Source: Chthoniobacterales bacterium (GTDB taxonomy: Bacteria > Verrucomicrobiota > Verrucomicrobiia > Chthoniobacterales > DASVRZ01). From it: 64,000 nt of DNA. Below are positions 35,578 through 44,846 of this stretch, in pieces. The DNA lies in contig JBDSQB010000008.1 of the NCBI GenBank assembly GCA_039930045.1, positions 1-64,000 of the forward strand. Direction: 5' to 3'. The notes below the pieces were generated by a model. It searched no databases and was not told the DNA's origin. It saw only the letters and a program-made list of their open reading frames with translations. Position 1 is the first letter of the stretch. Each line of letters starts with the position of its first letter. A program made the position numbers and the translations under genes.

Positions 35578-36555
35578 ATGTTTATCAATCGCCTGCTCCG
35601 CACCGCCTGTGTGCTGTCCGTTTTCACCTCATTTGCGGGCCAGCTCGTGGCCGAACCCGAGGTTCTCGACGGCATCGCGGCCGTGGTCAACAAGGAGGTC
35701 GTCACCTTCTCCCAAGTCCGCGAAATGGTCGCCCCGCGCGAGCGCGCCCTGCGCCAGGCCTACTCGGGAGCCGATCTGGAGGCCAAGGTCAAGTTGCTGC
35801 GCGAGAACGCCTTGCAGGAATTGATCGACCGCCAGCTCATTCTCCAGGACTTCAAGAAGAACGATTTCAAACTCCCTCCCTACGTCATCGAGGAGCACAT
35901 TAAAACAATCATCCGCGAGGAGTTTGGCGGCGATCGCGGAGCCTTCATTCGCACCCTCCAGGCGCAGGGTTACACGCTCAGCAAGTTCAAGGAAATGGAG
36001 ATGAACAAGATCATCGTCCAGGCCATGCGCGGCCAGAAAGTGAAGAGCAATCTCGCCATTCCGCCGACGAAAGTGCGCGACTATTACGACAGCCACCGGC
36101 AGGAATTTGCCGCCAACGAATCCGTGCAACTCCGCATGATCGTCATTCCCAAGCAGTCGCCGGACGGCGGCAGCGCCACGGCCCAGAAGGAACTCGTCAG
36201 TGAAATCCGGGCCAAGATCAAAAACGGCGCGGACTTTGCCAAGATGGCCCAGCTTTATTCCCAGGATAGCTCGGCTGATGTCGGCGGCGAATGGGGCTGG
36301 ATCGACAAAAAGACGCTCAACCCAGCGCTCACGGAGGCTGCGTTCGCCTTAAAGCCGGGTGAGGTCGGCCCGGTTTTTGAGCAGGCCAGCAACTATTACC
36401 TGATGAAAGTCGAGGCCCGCAAAGAGCCGACTTACGCTCCATTCGATACGGTGAAAAAGGACATTGAGGCCAAACTCCTCGGCGAGGAACGCCAGAAGGC
36501 GTCCGAAAAGTGGCTGATCGAGTTGCGCAACAAAGCCTACATCAAACGCTTCTAG
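35578..36555 (+). CDS. SurA-like periplasmic peptidyl-prolyl cis-trans isomerase/chaperone
   Basis: A 325-residue secreted protein with a signal peptide (LRTACVLSVFTSFAGQLVAE). The SurA N-terminal domain (VLDGIAAVVNKEVVTFSQV...ELIDRQLILQDFKKN) is followed at ~180-285 by a parvulin domain (LRMIVIPKQSPDGG...GADFAKMAQLYSQDSSADVGGEWGWIDKKTLNPALTEAAFALKPGEVG). It probably assists folding of outer-membrane proteins. With one parvulin domain it is smaller than E. coli SurA (two), as is usual outside Proteobacteria. It follows mfd by 10 bases and precedes pdxA by 44. Confidence 0.9.
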   Translation: MFINRLLRTACVLSVFTSFAGQLVAEPEVLDGIAAVVNKEVVTFSQVREMVAPRERALRQAYSGADLEAKVKLLRENALQELIDRQLILQDFKKNDFKLPPYVIEEHIKTIIREEFGGDRGAFIRTLQAQGYTLSKFKEMEMNKIIVQAMRGQKVKSNLAIPPTKVRDYYDSHRQEFAANESVQLRMIVIPKQSPDGGSATAQKELVSEIRAKIKNGADFAKMAQLYSQDSSADVGGEWGWIDKKTLNPALTEAAFALKPGEVGPVFEQASNYYLMKVEARKEPTYAPFDTVKKDIEAKLLGEERQKASEKWLIELRNKAYIKRF

Positions 36556-36599
36556 CCCCGAAGTGAGCCGCAGGTCAGCGGATTCATTTCACCAATAAC

Positions 36600-37448
36600 A
36601 TGCGACTCGCCATCACTTTGGGAGACCCCGCGGGCATCGGACCTGAAGTCGTCGATGCCGCCCTCGATCACCTGCCGAAAGGGGTGAAAGTCACCCTGCT
36701 CGGACGCGCTCGAAACCCCGGCGAGCCTGATCTCGCTGGAGCCCAGGCCGCCTGGGACGCCCTGGAGGAGGCCGCCCATCTCGCCATTAAAGGCAAGATC
36801 GACGCCATCGTCACCGGCCCCGTCAGCAAGCATCAGCTCCACCAGATCGGCTACCCGTTTCCGGGCCAGACCGAGTTCTTTGCAGTGCGCTCCAAGACGC
36901 CGAACTACGCCATGTGCCTCACCGGCGGCAACCTCACCGTCGCCCTCGTCACCGCCCACATCCCGTTGCGACACGTCACGCTGACCACGCCGGAAATCAT
37001 CCGGGTTTCCCGCCTGCTCGCCAGCCATCTACGAAGACGCGGCATCGTCAAACCCGCCATCGCCATCGCTGGATTCAACCCCCACGCGGGGGAAAATGGC
37101 GACCTCGGCACCGAGGAAATCGACATCATTGCGCCCGCCGTCGCCGCGTTGCAGAAGGAGAAACACGCCAGCTTCGCCGGTCCATTTCCGCCCGACACGA
37201 TTTTTCATCAGGCCGCCATCCTGCACAAATGGGACGGCGTCGTTTGCATGTATCACGATCAGGGCCTGATTCCGCTCAAACTCCACGCGTTTGACGAAGG
37301 GGTGAACGTCACGCTCGGGCTCCCCTTCGTCCGCACCAGCCCCGACCACGGCACCGCCTTCGACATCGCCGGCAAAGGCATCGCCTCGCCAAAAAGCATG
37401 ATCGCCGCGCTGCACCTCGCCATCGCCCTCGCCACTTCCCAGCACTAA
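36600..37448 (+). CDS. pdxA: 4-hydroxythreonine-4-phosphate dehydrogenase PdxA
   Basis: A 282-residue enzyme of the DXP-dependent vitamin B6 pathway that oxidises 4-hydroxythreonine 4-phosphate. Motifs: GDPAGIGPEVV, IVTGPVSKHQL, FPGQTEFFA, VALVTAHIPLRHV with a metal-binding His, GFNPHAGENG with a second metal His, and VCMYHDQGLIPLK. It is about 40-50 residues shorter than the standard ~330 because the segment between GPEVV and VTGPVSK is compressed; catalytic motifs remain. The gap to the ABC-2 permease is 6 bases. pdxA is often paired with surA, as here. Confidence 0.94.
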   Translation: MRLAITLGDPAGIGPEVVDAALDHLPKGVKVTLLGRARNPGEPDLAGAQAAWDALEEAAHLAIKGKIDAIVTGPVSKHQLHQIGYPFPGQTEFFAVRSKTPNYAMCLTGGNLTVALVTAHIPLRHVTLTTPEIIRVSRLLASHLRRRGIVKPAIAIAGFNPHAGENGDLGTEEIDIIAPAVAALQKEKHASFAGPFPPDTIFHQAAILHKWDGVVCMYHDQGLIPLKLHAFDEGVNVTLGLPFVRTSPDHGTAFDIAGKGIASPKSMIAALHLAIALATSQH

Positions 37449-37454
37449 CTTCGC

Positions 37455-38255
37455 ATGACGAAATACCTCAAAGTCTTCGACATCGCGCTGCAAAACACCT
37501 TCGTTTATCGCTGGAATTTCCTCTTGCGCTCCCTCTTCGGACTCGTCCCGCTCGCGGGTACCATTTATATCTGGGGCGCGATCTTTCACGAGCGGCAGGC
37601 TGCCATCGGCGTTTACGATTACTCCAGCATGATCTTTTATTTCATGCTCATCATCGTCGCGGAAAGCCTTATCACCCCCACCGAGGACGAATGGCAAATC
37701 GCCGCCGACATTCGCGATGGCCAGCTCAATTCCTTCCTCACCAAACCGATCGATTACCTCGTTTATCGCCTCAGCCTCTTCGCCGGTTATCGCCTGCTTT
37801 ACACCGTCGTCACCCTGCCCTTCATCCTCCTCATTTTCTGGATGCTGCGCGAACACATCACCCTTCCGGCGCACGGTATCACCTGGCTTTACACCGTCAT
37901 TTCACTGGGACTCGCCGCCATTTTGCAATTTCTCATCGCCTACTCGCTGGCCATGTTTGCCTTCTGGATTTTGGAAATCTCCACCATCGTCTTCATCCTC
38001 TACAGCTTTGAATACTTCCTCAGCGGCCAGCTTTTCCCGCTCGACATCATGCCCGCATGGTTCCAGCGCTTCCTCGATTTTCTTCCCTTCAAATACGAGC
38101 TCTACTTCCCCATCGCCGTCTTTCTGGAAAAAATGAAGCCCGCCTTGCTCCTGCAAGGCTTCCTCTTCCAAATCGCCTGGGTCGCGATCCTCTACGGCAT
38201 CGCCCGCCTGCTCTGGCGCCGGGGCCTCCGCAAATACTCCGCCGTCGGCGGGTGA
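37455..38255 (+). CDS. ABC-2 type transporter permease
   Basis: A 266-residue integral membrane protein with six predicted helices (for example FLLRSLFGLVPLAGTIYIWG, LLYTVVTLPFILLIFWML, WLYTVISLGLAAILQFLIAYSLAMFAFWILEISTIVFILYSFEYFLSG). The phrase SGQLFPLDIMPAWFQRFLDFLPFKYELYFPI is a typical ABC-2 permease signature. No ATP-binding subunit is encoded nearby, so its partner lies elsewhere. Substrate is unknown. It converges with secA with no intergenic base: its stop ends at 38255 and the secA stop begins at 38256. Confidence 0.82.
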   Translation: MTKYLKVFDIALQNTFVYRWNFLLRSLFGLVPLAGTIYIWGAIFHERQAAIGVYDYSSMIFYFMLIIVAESLITPTEDEWQIAADIRDGQLNSFLTKPIDYLVYRLSLFAGYRLLYTVVTLPFILLIFWMLREHITLPAHGITWLYTVISLGLAAILQFLIAYSLAMFAFWILEISTIVFILYSFEYFLSGQLFPLDIMPAWFQRFLDFLPFKYELYFPIAVFLEKMKPALLLQGFLFQIAWVAILYGIARLLWRRGLRKYSAVGG

Positions 38256-41204
38256 TCAGGCCGTCCGTCCGCAGCAGGCTTTGAATTTTTTGCCGCTGCC
38301 GCAGGGACAAGGATCGTTTCGGCCAACGCTGGGAGCAGCCGCACGTTTGGGCAGGTCGAGCGTCAGAGTTTGCGCTCCGCCATCGCCGCCGGTGCTGGCG
38401 TCGGGTGCCTGTTGGTGAACCATCAACGTCGGAAGATTGGCGAGGAATTTCTCAAAAGCCATCAGGTTGGTCGTGCTGCGGAAGAGATTGTTGAGGATCT
38501 CACCCCGGATGTTGCCCATCAGCTCGACGAACATGGCGTAGGCCTCGTTTTTGTATTCCACGAGCGCATCTTTCTGGCCGTATTGGCGGAGGTAGATGCC
38601 TTCGCGGAGGGCGTCCATGCCGTAAAGATGCTCCTGCCAGAGGCGGTCGATGGCGTTGAGGAGGATGTAACGCTCAAGGCTTTGCAGGGCGAGATCGTCC
38701 TCGTGCTCGGCTTTGCTGGTGTAGGCTTTTTTGAGGCGCTCAACGAGAAAGGCGGAGTTGCCGGCGGTGTCGCGGGTCTCAAATTGGGCGTTCTCGGCGG
38801 TGAGCCCGAGCGGGAACGTCGTGTTGCACCAATGCAGGAGCGCGCCGTAGTTCGGCTCCTCGCCGTTCGGCTTGTCGAGAAACTCAGAGACTTTGACCGG
38901 GATGGCCTCGTCGATGGTTTCAAAAATGAGTTTGCGCGGTTCCTCGCCGTCGATGGCGTCGTTTCGGAAGCCGTAAACGACTTCGCGCTGTTTGTTCATC
39001 ACGTCGTCGAAGTCGAGCGTGCGTTTGCGCATGAGGTAATCGCGTTGCTCGACGCGCTTTTGGGCGGTCTCGACGCTGCGATTGAGCCACGGATGCTCCA
39101 ATTCCTCACCATCGGCGAGGCCGAAGCGCTCCATGATGCGGGTCATGCGGTCGGCGGCGCCGAAGTTGCGCATAAGGTCATCCTCGAAGCTGACGTAGAA
39201 TCGACTGGAACCCGGATCACCCTGGCGCGCGCAACGTCCGCGCAACTGGCGGTCCACGCGGCGCGATTGGTGGCGCTCGGTGCCGACGACATGGAGCCCG
39301 CCGACTTCGGTGACGCCCGGCCCGAGTTTGATGTCGGTGCCGCGTCCGGCCATGTTTGTGGAAATGGTGACGCTTCCGGCGATGCCGGCGCGAGAGACGA
39401 TCTCGGCTTCTTGCAGGTGGTATTTCGCGTTGAGAATAGTGTGAGGAATTTTCTCACGCTTCAACATTCGGCTGATCAATTCACTAGCCTCGACGCTGAC
39501 CGTGCCGACGAGAACGGGCTGGTTGCGAGCGTGCGCCTCTTTGATTTCGGCGATGACGGCGTTGTATTTTTCGCGACGGGTTTTGTAGATTTTGTCGTTG
39601 CCGTCGATGCGTTTGATCGGGCGGTTCGTCGGGATGACGATCACGTCTAATTTGTAAATGTCGTGCAACTCGGTTGCCTCAGTTTCGGCGGTGCCGGTCA
39701 TACCGCCGAGTTTTTCGTAAAGGCGGAAATAATTCTGAATCGTGATCGTTGCGAGCGTCTGCGTTTCGCGATCAATCTGCACGCCTTCCTTGGCTTCGAC
39801 GGCTTGGTGCAACCCATCGCTCCAACGGCGTCCGGGCATTTTGCGGCCGGTGTTTTCATCGACGATGATGACTTTGTTTTCCTCGACGACGTATTCGACG
39901 TCCTTCTCGAAGAGGCAGTAGGCCTTCAAAAGTTGCGAGATGTTGTGGATGCGCTCGCTTTGAAAATCGAACTGCTTCTGGCGCTCCTGCTTGAGAGCTT
40001 CGCGTTGCTCGGCGGGCGTCTCTTTGTTCATGTCGATCTCGGAAAACTCCGTGATCAAATCGGGCAAAACGAACGCTTCCGGCTCGTCAGGATTCAAAAA
40101 ATCGCGCCCCATATCAGAGAGATCGGCCTCGTGAGCTTTCTCGTCGATGGTGAAGAAAAGCTCCTCTTTTAGCGCAAACAATTCGTCCTTTTTCGTGTCG
40201 CCGTAGAAGGAAAGCTCGGCCTTATCCATGGCCTTGCGCTTTTCGTGATCTTCCATCATGCGGAAGAGCGCCTTGTTGCGCGGCTGGCCGAGTTTGCACT
40301 TGAACATGAGCACGCCCGCAGTCACGGAGTCGCCGCGCTGAAACGCCAGATCGGCGTCCGAAATGAGTCGCGTGCAAAGCTGCGTTTGCTTGCGCACGAG
40401 CTGATCGACGAGCGGGCGGAACTTGTCGTATTGATGCGTGCTGACCGTGGCCGGACCGGAAATAATCAGCGGCGTGCGAGCCTCGTCGATCAGGATCGAA
40501 TCGACCTCATCGACAATCGCATAATAGTAGCCGCGCTGGACTTGCTGCTCCTTCGTCGTCGCCATGCCGTTGTCGCGCAGGTAATCGAAGCCAAACTCGG
40601 AATTCGTCCCATACGTGATGTCGGCGGCGTATTTTTCCCGACGCTGCGACGGCTGGTCGTCGTGCTGCGTGGCGGTGCAAGTCAGACCGAGAAATGTGTA
40701 AAGCTGGCCCATCCATTCGGCGTCGCGGCGGGCGAGATAATCATTGACCGTGACGACGTGAACGCCGCGTCCGGTGAGCGCGTTCAGGTAAACGGGGCAG
40801 GTCGCGACGAGCGTTTTGCCCTCACCCGTGGCCATTTCGGAAACGCGTCCGTTGTGCAGGACCATGCCGCCGATGAGCTGCACGTCGAAGTGGACCATGT
40901 TCCAAGTTTCCAGGTGATCGCAGACGAGCGCCTGATGCTTGCGCTCGGCGAGCCGGCGGGCGGCGTTTTTGACGACGGCAAATGCCTCGGGAAGGATTTC
41001 ATCCAAGCGACGGGCGAGAAGATCGTAGTCCTCAATCGCATGTAACTCCGCTTGCCACGCTTTCGTCTTGGCGCGCAAATCGTCGTCGGAAAGTGAGTGG
41101 AGTTTCAGTTCAATCTCGTTGATTTTGGCAACGGTCGGCCCGAGGCGTTTGATTTCGCGCTGGTTCTTGGAGCCAACGATTTTTTTGAGAAGCCAGTTAA
41201 TCAT
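38256..41204 (-). CDS. secA: Protein translocase ATPase SecA
   Basis: A 982-residue motor that drives unfolded preproteins through SecYEG. Visible: MATGEGKTL Walker A, YGTNSEFGFDYLRDN, DEVDSILIDEARTPLIISG, the central cross-linking region, MAGRGTDIKLGPGV and the C-terminal zinc motif CPCGSGKKFKACC that binds SecB or ribosome. It is longer than E. coli SecA (901), with insertions typical of Verrucomicrobiota/Chlamydiota forms. It lies 9 bases after pyrE, so ridA-pyrE-secA are probably one transcript. No Shine-Dalgarno precedes the ATG. Confidence 0.97.
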   Translation of the reverse strand: MINWLLKKIVGSKNQREIKRLGPTVAKINEIELKLHSLSDDDLRAKTKAWQAELHAIEDYDLLARRLDEILPEAFAVVKNAARRLAERKHQALVCDHLETWNMVHFDVQLIGGMVLHNGRVSEMATGEGKTLVATCPVYLNALTGRGVHVVTVNDYLARRDAEWMGQLYTFLGLTCTATQHDDQPSQRREKYAADITYGTNSEFGFDYLRDNGMATTKEQQVQRGYYYAIVDEVDSILIDEARTPLIISGPATVSTHQYDKFRPLVDQLVRKQTQLCTRLISDADLAFQRGDSVTAGVLMFKCKLGQPRNKALFRMMEDHEKRKAMDKAELSFYGDTKKDELFALKEELFFTIDEKAHEADLSDMGRDFLNPDEPEAFVLPDLITEFSEIDMNKETPAEQREALKQERQKQFDFQSERIHNISQLLKAYCLFEKDVEYVVEENKVIIVDENTGRKMPGRRWSDGLHQAVEAKEGVQIDRETQTLATITIQNYFRLYEKLGGMTGTAETEATELHDIYKLDVIVIPTNRPIKRIDGNDKIYKTRREKYNAVIAEIKEAHARNQPVLVGTVSVEASELISRMLKREKIPHTILNAKYHLQEAEIVSRAGIAGSVTISTNMAGRGTDIKLGPGVTEVGGLHVVGTERHQSRRVDRQLRGRCARQGDPGSSRFYVSFEDDLMRNFGAADRMTRIMERFGLADGEELEHPWLNRSVETAQKRVEQRDYLMRKRTLDFDDVMNKQREVVYGFRNDAIDGEEPRKLIFETIDEAIPVKVSEFLDKPNGEEPNYGALLHWCNTTFPLGLTAENAQFETRDTAGNSAFLVERLKKAYTSKAEHEDDLALQSLERYILLNAIDRLWQEHLYGMDALREGIYLRQYGQKDALVEYKNEAYAMFVELMGNIRGEILNNLFRSTTNLMAFEKFLANLPTLMVHQQAPDASTGGDGGAQTLTLDLPKRAAAPSVGRNDPCPCGSGKKFKACCGRTA

Positions 41205-41213
41205 ACAGGGAAA

Positions 41214-41780
41214 TTATTTGGAGCCGGGACGCGTCAGGGGAATCGCAGCCAGATCAGGCGGAAGCTGATCGGCGGCCCAGGTCTCGACATGGAGTTTGAG
41301 CAGACTGAGAAAAGGGCAGCCGAAGTCTGGCGTCTGGTCGCCGCTGCGATCCACGAGCGTGCCGACAGCGGCGACGATTCCGCCGTATTGCTGGACAATG
41401 GCGATGGTCTCGGCGACGCGGCCGCCTTTGGTGACGACATCCTCCAGCACGAGAAAACGCTCGCCGGGTGTGATCGTGAAGCCTCGGCGCAGCACGAGCG
41501 CGTTATTTTCCTTCTCGGCGAAGATATGTTTCTTACTCAACTGGCGGCCAATTTCGTGTCCCACAAACAGCCCGCCAATCGCTGGGGAGATGACCGTGTC
41601 CGCGTCGATGTGACACATTTTTTCCGCTAGCTGACCGCAGACTTGCGCCGCGATCACGGGATATTGCAGGAGCAGCGCACACTGGAAAAATTGCCGGCTG
41701 TGCAGACCCGAGCGCAACACGAAATGCCCCTCGAGAAGCGCATTCGTCTGGCGAAACAGGTCTAGGATTTCCTCGGACAT
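41214..41780 (-). CDS. pyrE: Orotate phosphoribosyltransferase
   Basis: A 188-residue enzyme converting orotate and PRPP to orotidine 5'-phosphate in de novo pyrimidine synthesis. The PRPP loop VLEDVVTKGGRV (111-122), with Glu113 and Asp114, and the N-terminal GHFVLRSGLHSRQFFQC motif identify the family. The pyrD gene for the preceding step is at 47.3 kb. It lies 6 bases after ridA. Confidence 0.93.
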   Translation of the reverse strand: MSEEILDLFRQTNALLEGHFVLRSGLHSRQFFQCALLLQYPVIAAQVCGQLAEKMCHIDADTVISPAIGGLFVGHEIGRQLSKKHIFAEKENNALVLRRGFTITPGERFLVLEDVVTKGGRVAETIAIVQQYGGIVAAVGTLVDRSGDQTPDFGCPFLSLLKLHVETWAADQLPPDLAAIPLTRPGSK

Positions 41781-41786
41781 CGAATT

Positions 41787-42164
41787 TTAAGGAGCAGCGA
41801 TGACTTCGATCTCGACCCGCGAGCCTTTTGGCAAACCGGCGACCTGAATCGTGGACCGGGCCGGATAAGGCTCGGTGAAATACTTCGCGTAAACGGCGTT
41901 CATCTCGCCGAACTCCGCGAGATCCATCAGGAAGACGGTCGTTTTCACCACGTTCGCAAATGTGAAACCCTTCGCCGCCAGCACCCCGCGAATATTTTCG
42001 CAAACCTGAGTGGCTTGCTCAGTCACCGTCGTGCCGACCAGCTCGCCCGTGGTCGGATCGAGTGGAATCTGACCCGCGCAGAGAAGGAGCGACCCCGTCC
42101 AGACGGCTTGCGAGTAAGGGCCGACTGCGGCGGGAGCTTCGGTGGTGCTGATAATTTCTTTCAT
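41787..42164 (-). CDS. ridA: RidA family reactive-intermediate deaminase
   Basis: A 125-residue YjgF/YER057c/UK114 protein. AVGPYSQAVWTGSLLLCAGQIPLDPTTGEL and the AVYAKYFTEPYPARSTIQVAGLPKGSRVEIEVIA ending are strong family signatures; the Arg in YPARST binds substrate carboxylate, and RidA hydrolyses 2-aminoacrylate and related imines made by PLP enzymes. It forms trimers. First gene of the ridA-pyrE-secA run, divergent from the receiver-kinase gene across 160 bases that contain no clear site. Confidence 0.94.
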   Translation of the reverse strand: MKEIISTTEAPAAVGPYSQAVWTGSLLLCAGQIPLDPTTGELVGTTVTEQATQVCENIRGVLAAKGFTFANVVKTTVFLMDLAEFGEMNAVYAKYFTEPYPARSTIQVAGLPKGSRVEIEVIAAP

Positions 42165-42324
42165 TACGGGTCAATTTTAGGGCAGACAAACTATCATTCG
42201 GGCCGGGGGTGTCAATCCGTGGTATGGCTCTGCCACCAGAAGAAAGTCCGGCGCATGAACCGTCGAAATACACTGCGACTCATTTATGCATCTGCCCCGG
42301 ACTTGTTCCACGATACACAACGAC

Positions 42325-44232
42325 ATGAATGTTCTCATAGTCGAAGACGACCGCACCACGCGACAGGTGATGAATCATCTGATCTCGGTGCGAGGACATC
42401 AAATCACAGCCTGCTCCAGCGCGGAGGAAGCCGAGACGGCCTTGGAGACGAATAACTTCGAAGTCGTCATTCTCGACTGGATGCTCCCGGGAAAGACGGG
42501 CCCGGAATTTTGCCGCTGGCTGCGCGGCCGGCCCGGTGGCGACGATATTTATGTGCTCCTCATCACAGCCCGCGCAACACCTGCCGACCTCGATGAGGCG
42601 CTCGATGCCGGTGCCAACGATTACTTGGTAAAACCATGGGAGATCGAAATTTTCCGATCCCGTCTGCGCATCGCCGAGCGGCAGGTCGTGGACATCGCCG
42701 AACGCCGCAAAAGCCGCATCGCTCTCAATGATTCCAACCAGCGCCTCGAACGCCTCGCCCTCGTGGCCCGCCAGACGCAAAACGGCGTGGTGATTCTCAA
42801 TGCCAAAGGCGAGGTCGAATGGGCCAACGCCGCCTTTGGAAACATGATCCGGCTGAACTCGAAGTCGATCGTGGCCAATGATTTCACCCAGATGCTCGCC
42901 GGCGTCGAGTCGGCCCAGCGTCTGGAAATGGAAGAAGCTATCGCCATGGGCCGCGCGAGTGAGGGTGAATTGGCGCTTCTCGGCAACGACGGCGCGAAGC
43001 ACTGGCTGCATTATTCCCTAACTCCGCTGGAGTCGGACAAGGGCGTTTCGCGTGGCCAGGTCTGCCTTTTCTCGGATATCACAATGGTCAAAAAAGCGGA
43101 CGAGGAACGCTTCAAGACCAGCAAGATCGAGTCGCTCGGCGTGCTCGCAGGCGGCATCGCACACGACTTGAATAACATTCTCACCGTCATCAGCGGCAAT
43201 ATCTCCCTGGCCCGCCTCTGCATGGACGGCACCCGCGACAAAGCGCTCGAGCACCTCGACACAGCGGACAAGGCCTCCTTCCGTGCGGCCGATTTGTCGA
43301 AGCAACTCCTCACGTTTGCCAAGGGCGGCGACCCGCTCAAGCAGGTCATCGACATCAAGGAACTCGTGGAAAAAGCCACCAAGTTTGCCCTCTACGGTTC
43401 GAATCTGACTTGTCTCTTCGCCATTCCGAGGCTCCAGAAAGTGCAGGCCGATCCGTATCAAATCGAGCAGGCGGTCAACAATATCGTCATCAACGCCCGC
43501 GAAGCCATGCCCCATGGCGGCAAGCTCCAGGTCCGTGGCCACAACGAAACCCTCGCCGAATCCAATCCCTACGATCTCGTTCCGGGCGAATACATTCGCA
43601 TCTCATTCGCCGACAATGGACCCGGCATCGAGCCGGGCGTTTGGCCGCAGATTTTCGATCCCTATTTCACGACCAAACCCACCGGCAGCGGCCTGGGTTT
43701 GACGATTGCCTTCTCGATCATCACGAAACACGGCGGACGCATCCTCGCGGAGCCGGTGCCGAGTGGCGGGGCGGTTTTCAACGTCTTTTTGCCTGTGGCC
43801 AACATCAGCACCGGAGAAGAAACCACCGAGCTGGAGACGAGCGACGGCCAGCGCACGGTGCTTTGCATGGACGATGAACCGACCATCCGCGAACTCACCT
43901 CTGCCATGCTCACGATGTCCGGCTATCAGGTCGTCACCACCCGCGACGGCACGGAGACGCTCGCCGCCTACACCGAGCAAATGCGGAAGGGGAAAAAATT
44001 CGACGCCGTCATCCTCGACGCCACCATTCCCGGCGGCATGGGCGGCGTCGAAACGATCAAGGCCCTCATCCACATCGACCCCGAAGTGCGGGCCATCATT
44101 TGCAGCGGCTACTCCGACGAATCGGCTCTGGCTGCCATGGAAAGTTTCGGCTTCAAAGCCTCCCTGCCCAAGCCCTTCACCAGCAAGCAACTTGAGGCCC
44201 TCATCGACAAAGTCATCCGCCAGGCTGCGTAG
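42325..44232 (+). CDS. Receiver-PAS-histidine kinase-receiver hybrid protein
   Basis: A 635-residue cytosolic protein. N-terminal receiver 1-118 (MNVLIVEDDR, acceptor Asp51 in VILDWMLPG, switch Thr LLITARA, Lys in LVKPW), PAS ~140-255, HisKA with His280 in AGGIAHDLNNILTV, GHKL ATPase (DNGPGIEPGVWPQIFDPYFTTKPTGSGLGLTIAF), and a second receiver (~515-635) with the acceptor in VILDATIPGGMGG. Output through the second receiver is not coupled to a DNA-binding domain, so a separate regulator or phosphotransfer protein is expected. The start at MNVLIVED is chosen because receivers begin there; an upstream ATG would add 13 residues. It stands alone, divergent from ridA. Confidence 0.9.
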   Translation: MNVLIVEDDRTTRQVMNHLISVRGHQITACSSAEEAETALETNNFEVVILDWMLPGKTGPEFCRWLRGRPGGDDIYVLLITARATPADLDEALDAGANDYLVKPWEIEIFRSRLRIAERQVVDIAERRKSRIALNDSNQRLERLALVARQTQNGVVILNAKGEVEWANAAFGNMIRLNSKSIVANDFTQMLAGVESAQRLEMEEAIAMGRASEGELALLGNDGAKHWLHYSLTPLESDKGVSRGQVCLFSDITMVKKADEERFKTSKIESLGVLAGGIAHDLNNILTVISGNISLARLCMDGTRDKALEHLDTADKASFRAADLSKQLLTFAKGGDPLKQVIDIKELVEKATKFALYGSNLTCLFAIPRLQKVQADPYQIEQAVNNIVINAREAMPHGGKLQVRGHNETLAESNPYDLVPGEYIRISFADNGPGIEPGVWPQIFDPYFTTKPTGSGLGLTIAFSIITKHGGRILAEPVPSGGAVFNVFLPVANISTGEETTELETSDGQRTVLCMDDEPTIRELTSAMLTMSGYQVVTTRDGTETLAAYTEQMRKGKKFDAVILDATIPGGMGGVETIKALIHIDPEVRAIICSGYSDESALAAMESFGFKASLPKPFTSKQLEALIDKVIRQAA

Positions 44233-44263
44233 CTGGGCAGTCGGGAAATCGCCTGCTTTTTTC

Positions 44264-44291
44264 CTTCGTCTCTTCGCGCCTTCGTGGTTCA
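44264..44291. repeat. CTTCG period-8 repeat in the spacer before the 3D lipoprotein gene
   Basis: CTTCG occurs at 44264, 44272 and 44280, exactly eight bases apart, in a C/T-rich leader ending at GGTTCATC. Similar CTTCGTG-type runs are, to my recollection, found between genes in many environmental bacterial genomes. Confidence 0.5.
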
Positions 44292-44301
44292 TCTTTGCCA
44301 C

Positions 44302-44799
44302 ATGAAACTGCGTTGCCTCGCGCTGCCCCTCGTCCTCATCGTTGCATTGTCCCTCTCCGGCTGCGGCCCGTCCCTGCCCACTTGGGAACCGCCCCTGCGC
44401 CGGGCGGAGTTTCAGAAAGTTCGCACCACCGCCTACACCCATAGCGAGTCCGATCATATTCGCTACGGAGTCAAAAACGCCCTCGGCACTCCCCTCCTCT
44501 ACGGCACGGTAAAGAGCGCCGCCGCCGACTGGGGCCGCTGGCCTGCGGGCACCGTCTTCAAAATCTTGGCCACCGGCGAAGTCTATGAAGTCGATGATTA
44601 CGGCTGGGCCCTCGCCGGACGCAACACCATCGACCTCTACAAACCGACCCGCAGCGAAATGAACCGCTGGGGCGTCCAGCGCGTCACCATCCAAATCCTC
44701 GAATGGGGCGACCTCCGCAAAAGCCGCCGCGTCCTCGCCCCGCGCAAAAAATACAAACACGTCAAACGCATGTTGGCCGAGATCGACGACCAGCTTTAA
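44302..44799 (+). CDS. 3D-domain lipoprotein
   Basis: A 165-residue lipoprotein. The signal peptide ends in lipobox LSGC with acylated Cys21. Residues ~42-115 follow the 3D-domain pattern: TAYTHSESDH..., then DWGRWPAGT (Asp76), YEVDDYG (Asp98/99) and IDLY (Asp111), the three conserved Asp residues that give the name and form the MltA-like active-site barrel. Likely a cell-wall glycan-active protein on the periplasmic side. A basic C-terminal tail (RKSRRVLAPRKKYKHVKRM) could contact nucleic acid or the membrane. The ATG six codons downstream of an upstream alternative is chosen from the signal peptide. Confidence 0.8.
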   Translation: MKLRCLALPLVLIVALSLSGCGPSLPTWEPPLRRAEFQKVRTTAYTHSESDHIRYGVKNALGTPLLYGTVKSAAADWGRWPAGTVFKILATGEVYEVDDYGWALAGRNTIDLYKPTRSEMNRWGVQRVTIQILEWGDLRKSRRVLAPRKKYKHVKRMLAEIDDQL

Positions 44800-44846
44800 T
44801 CCAAGAACTGCTGGCCTTTGCATTCGAGTAACATCACATTCCGCCA

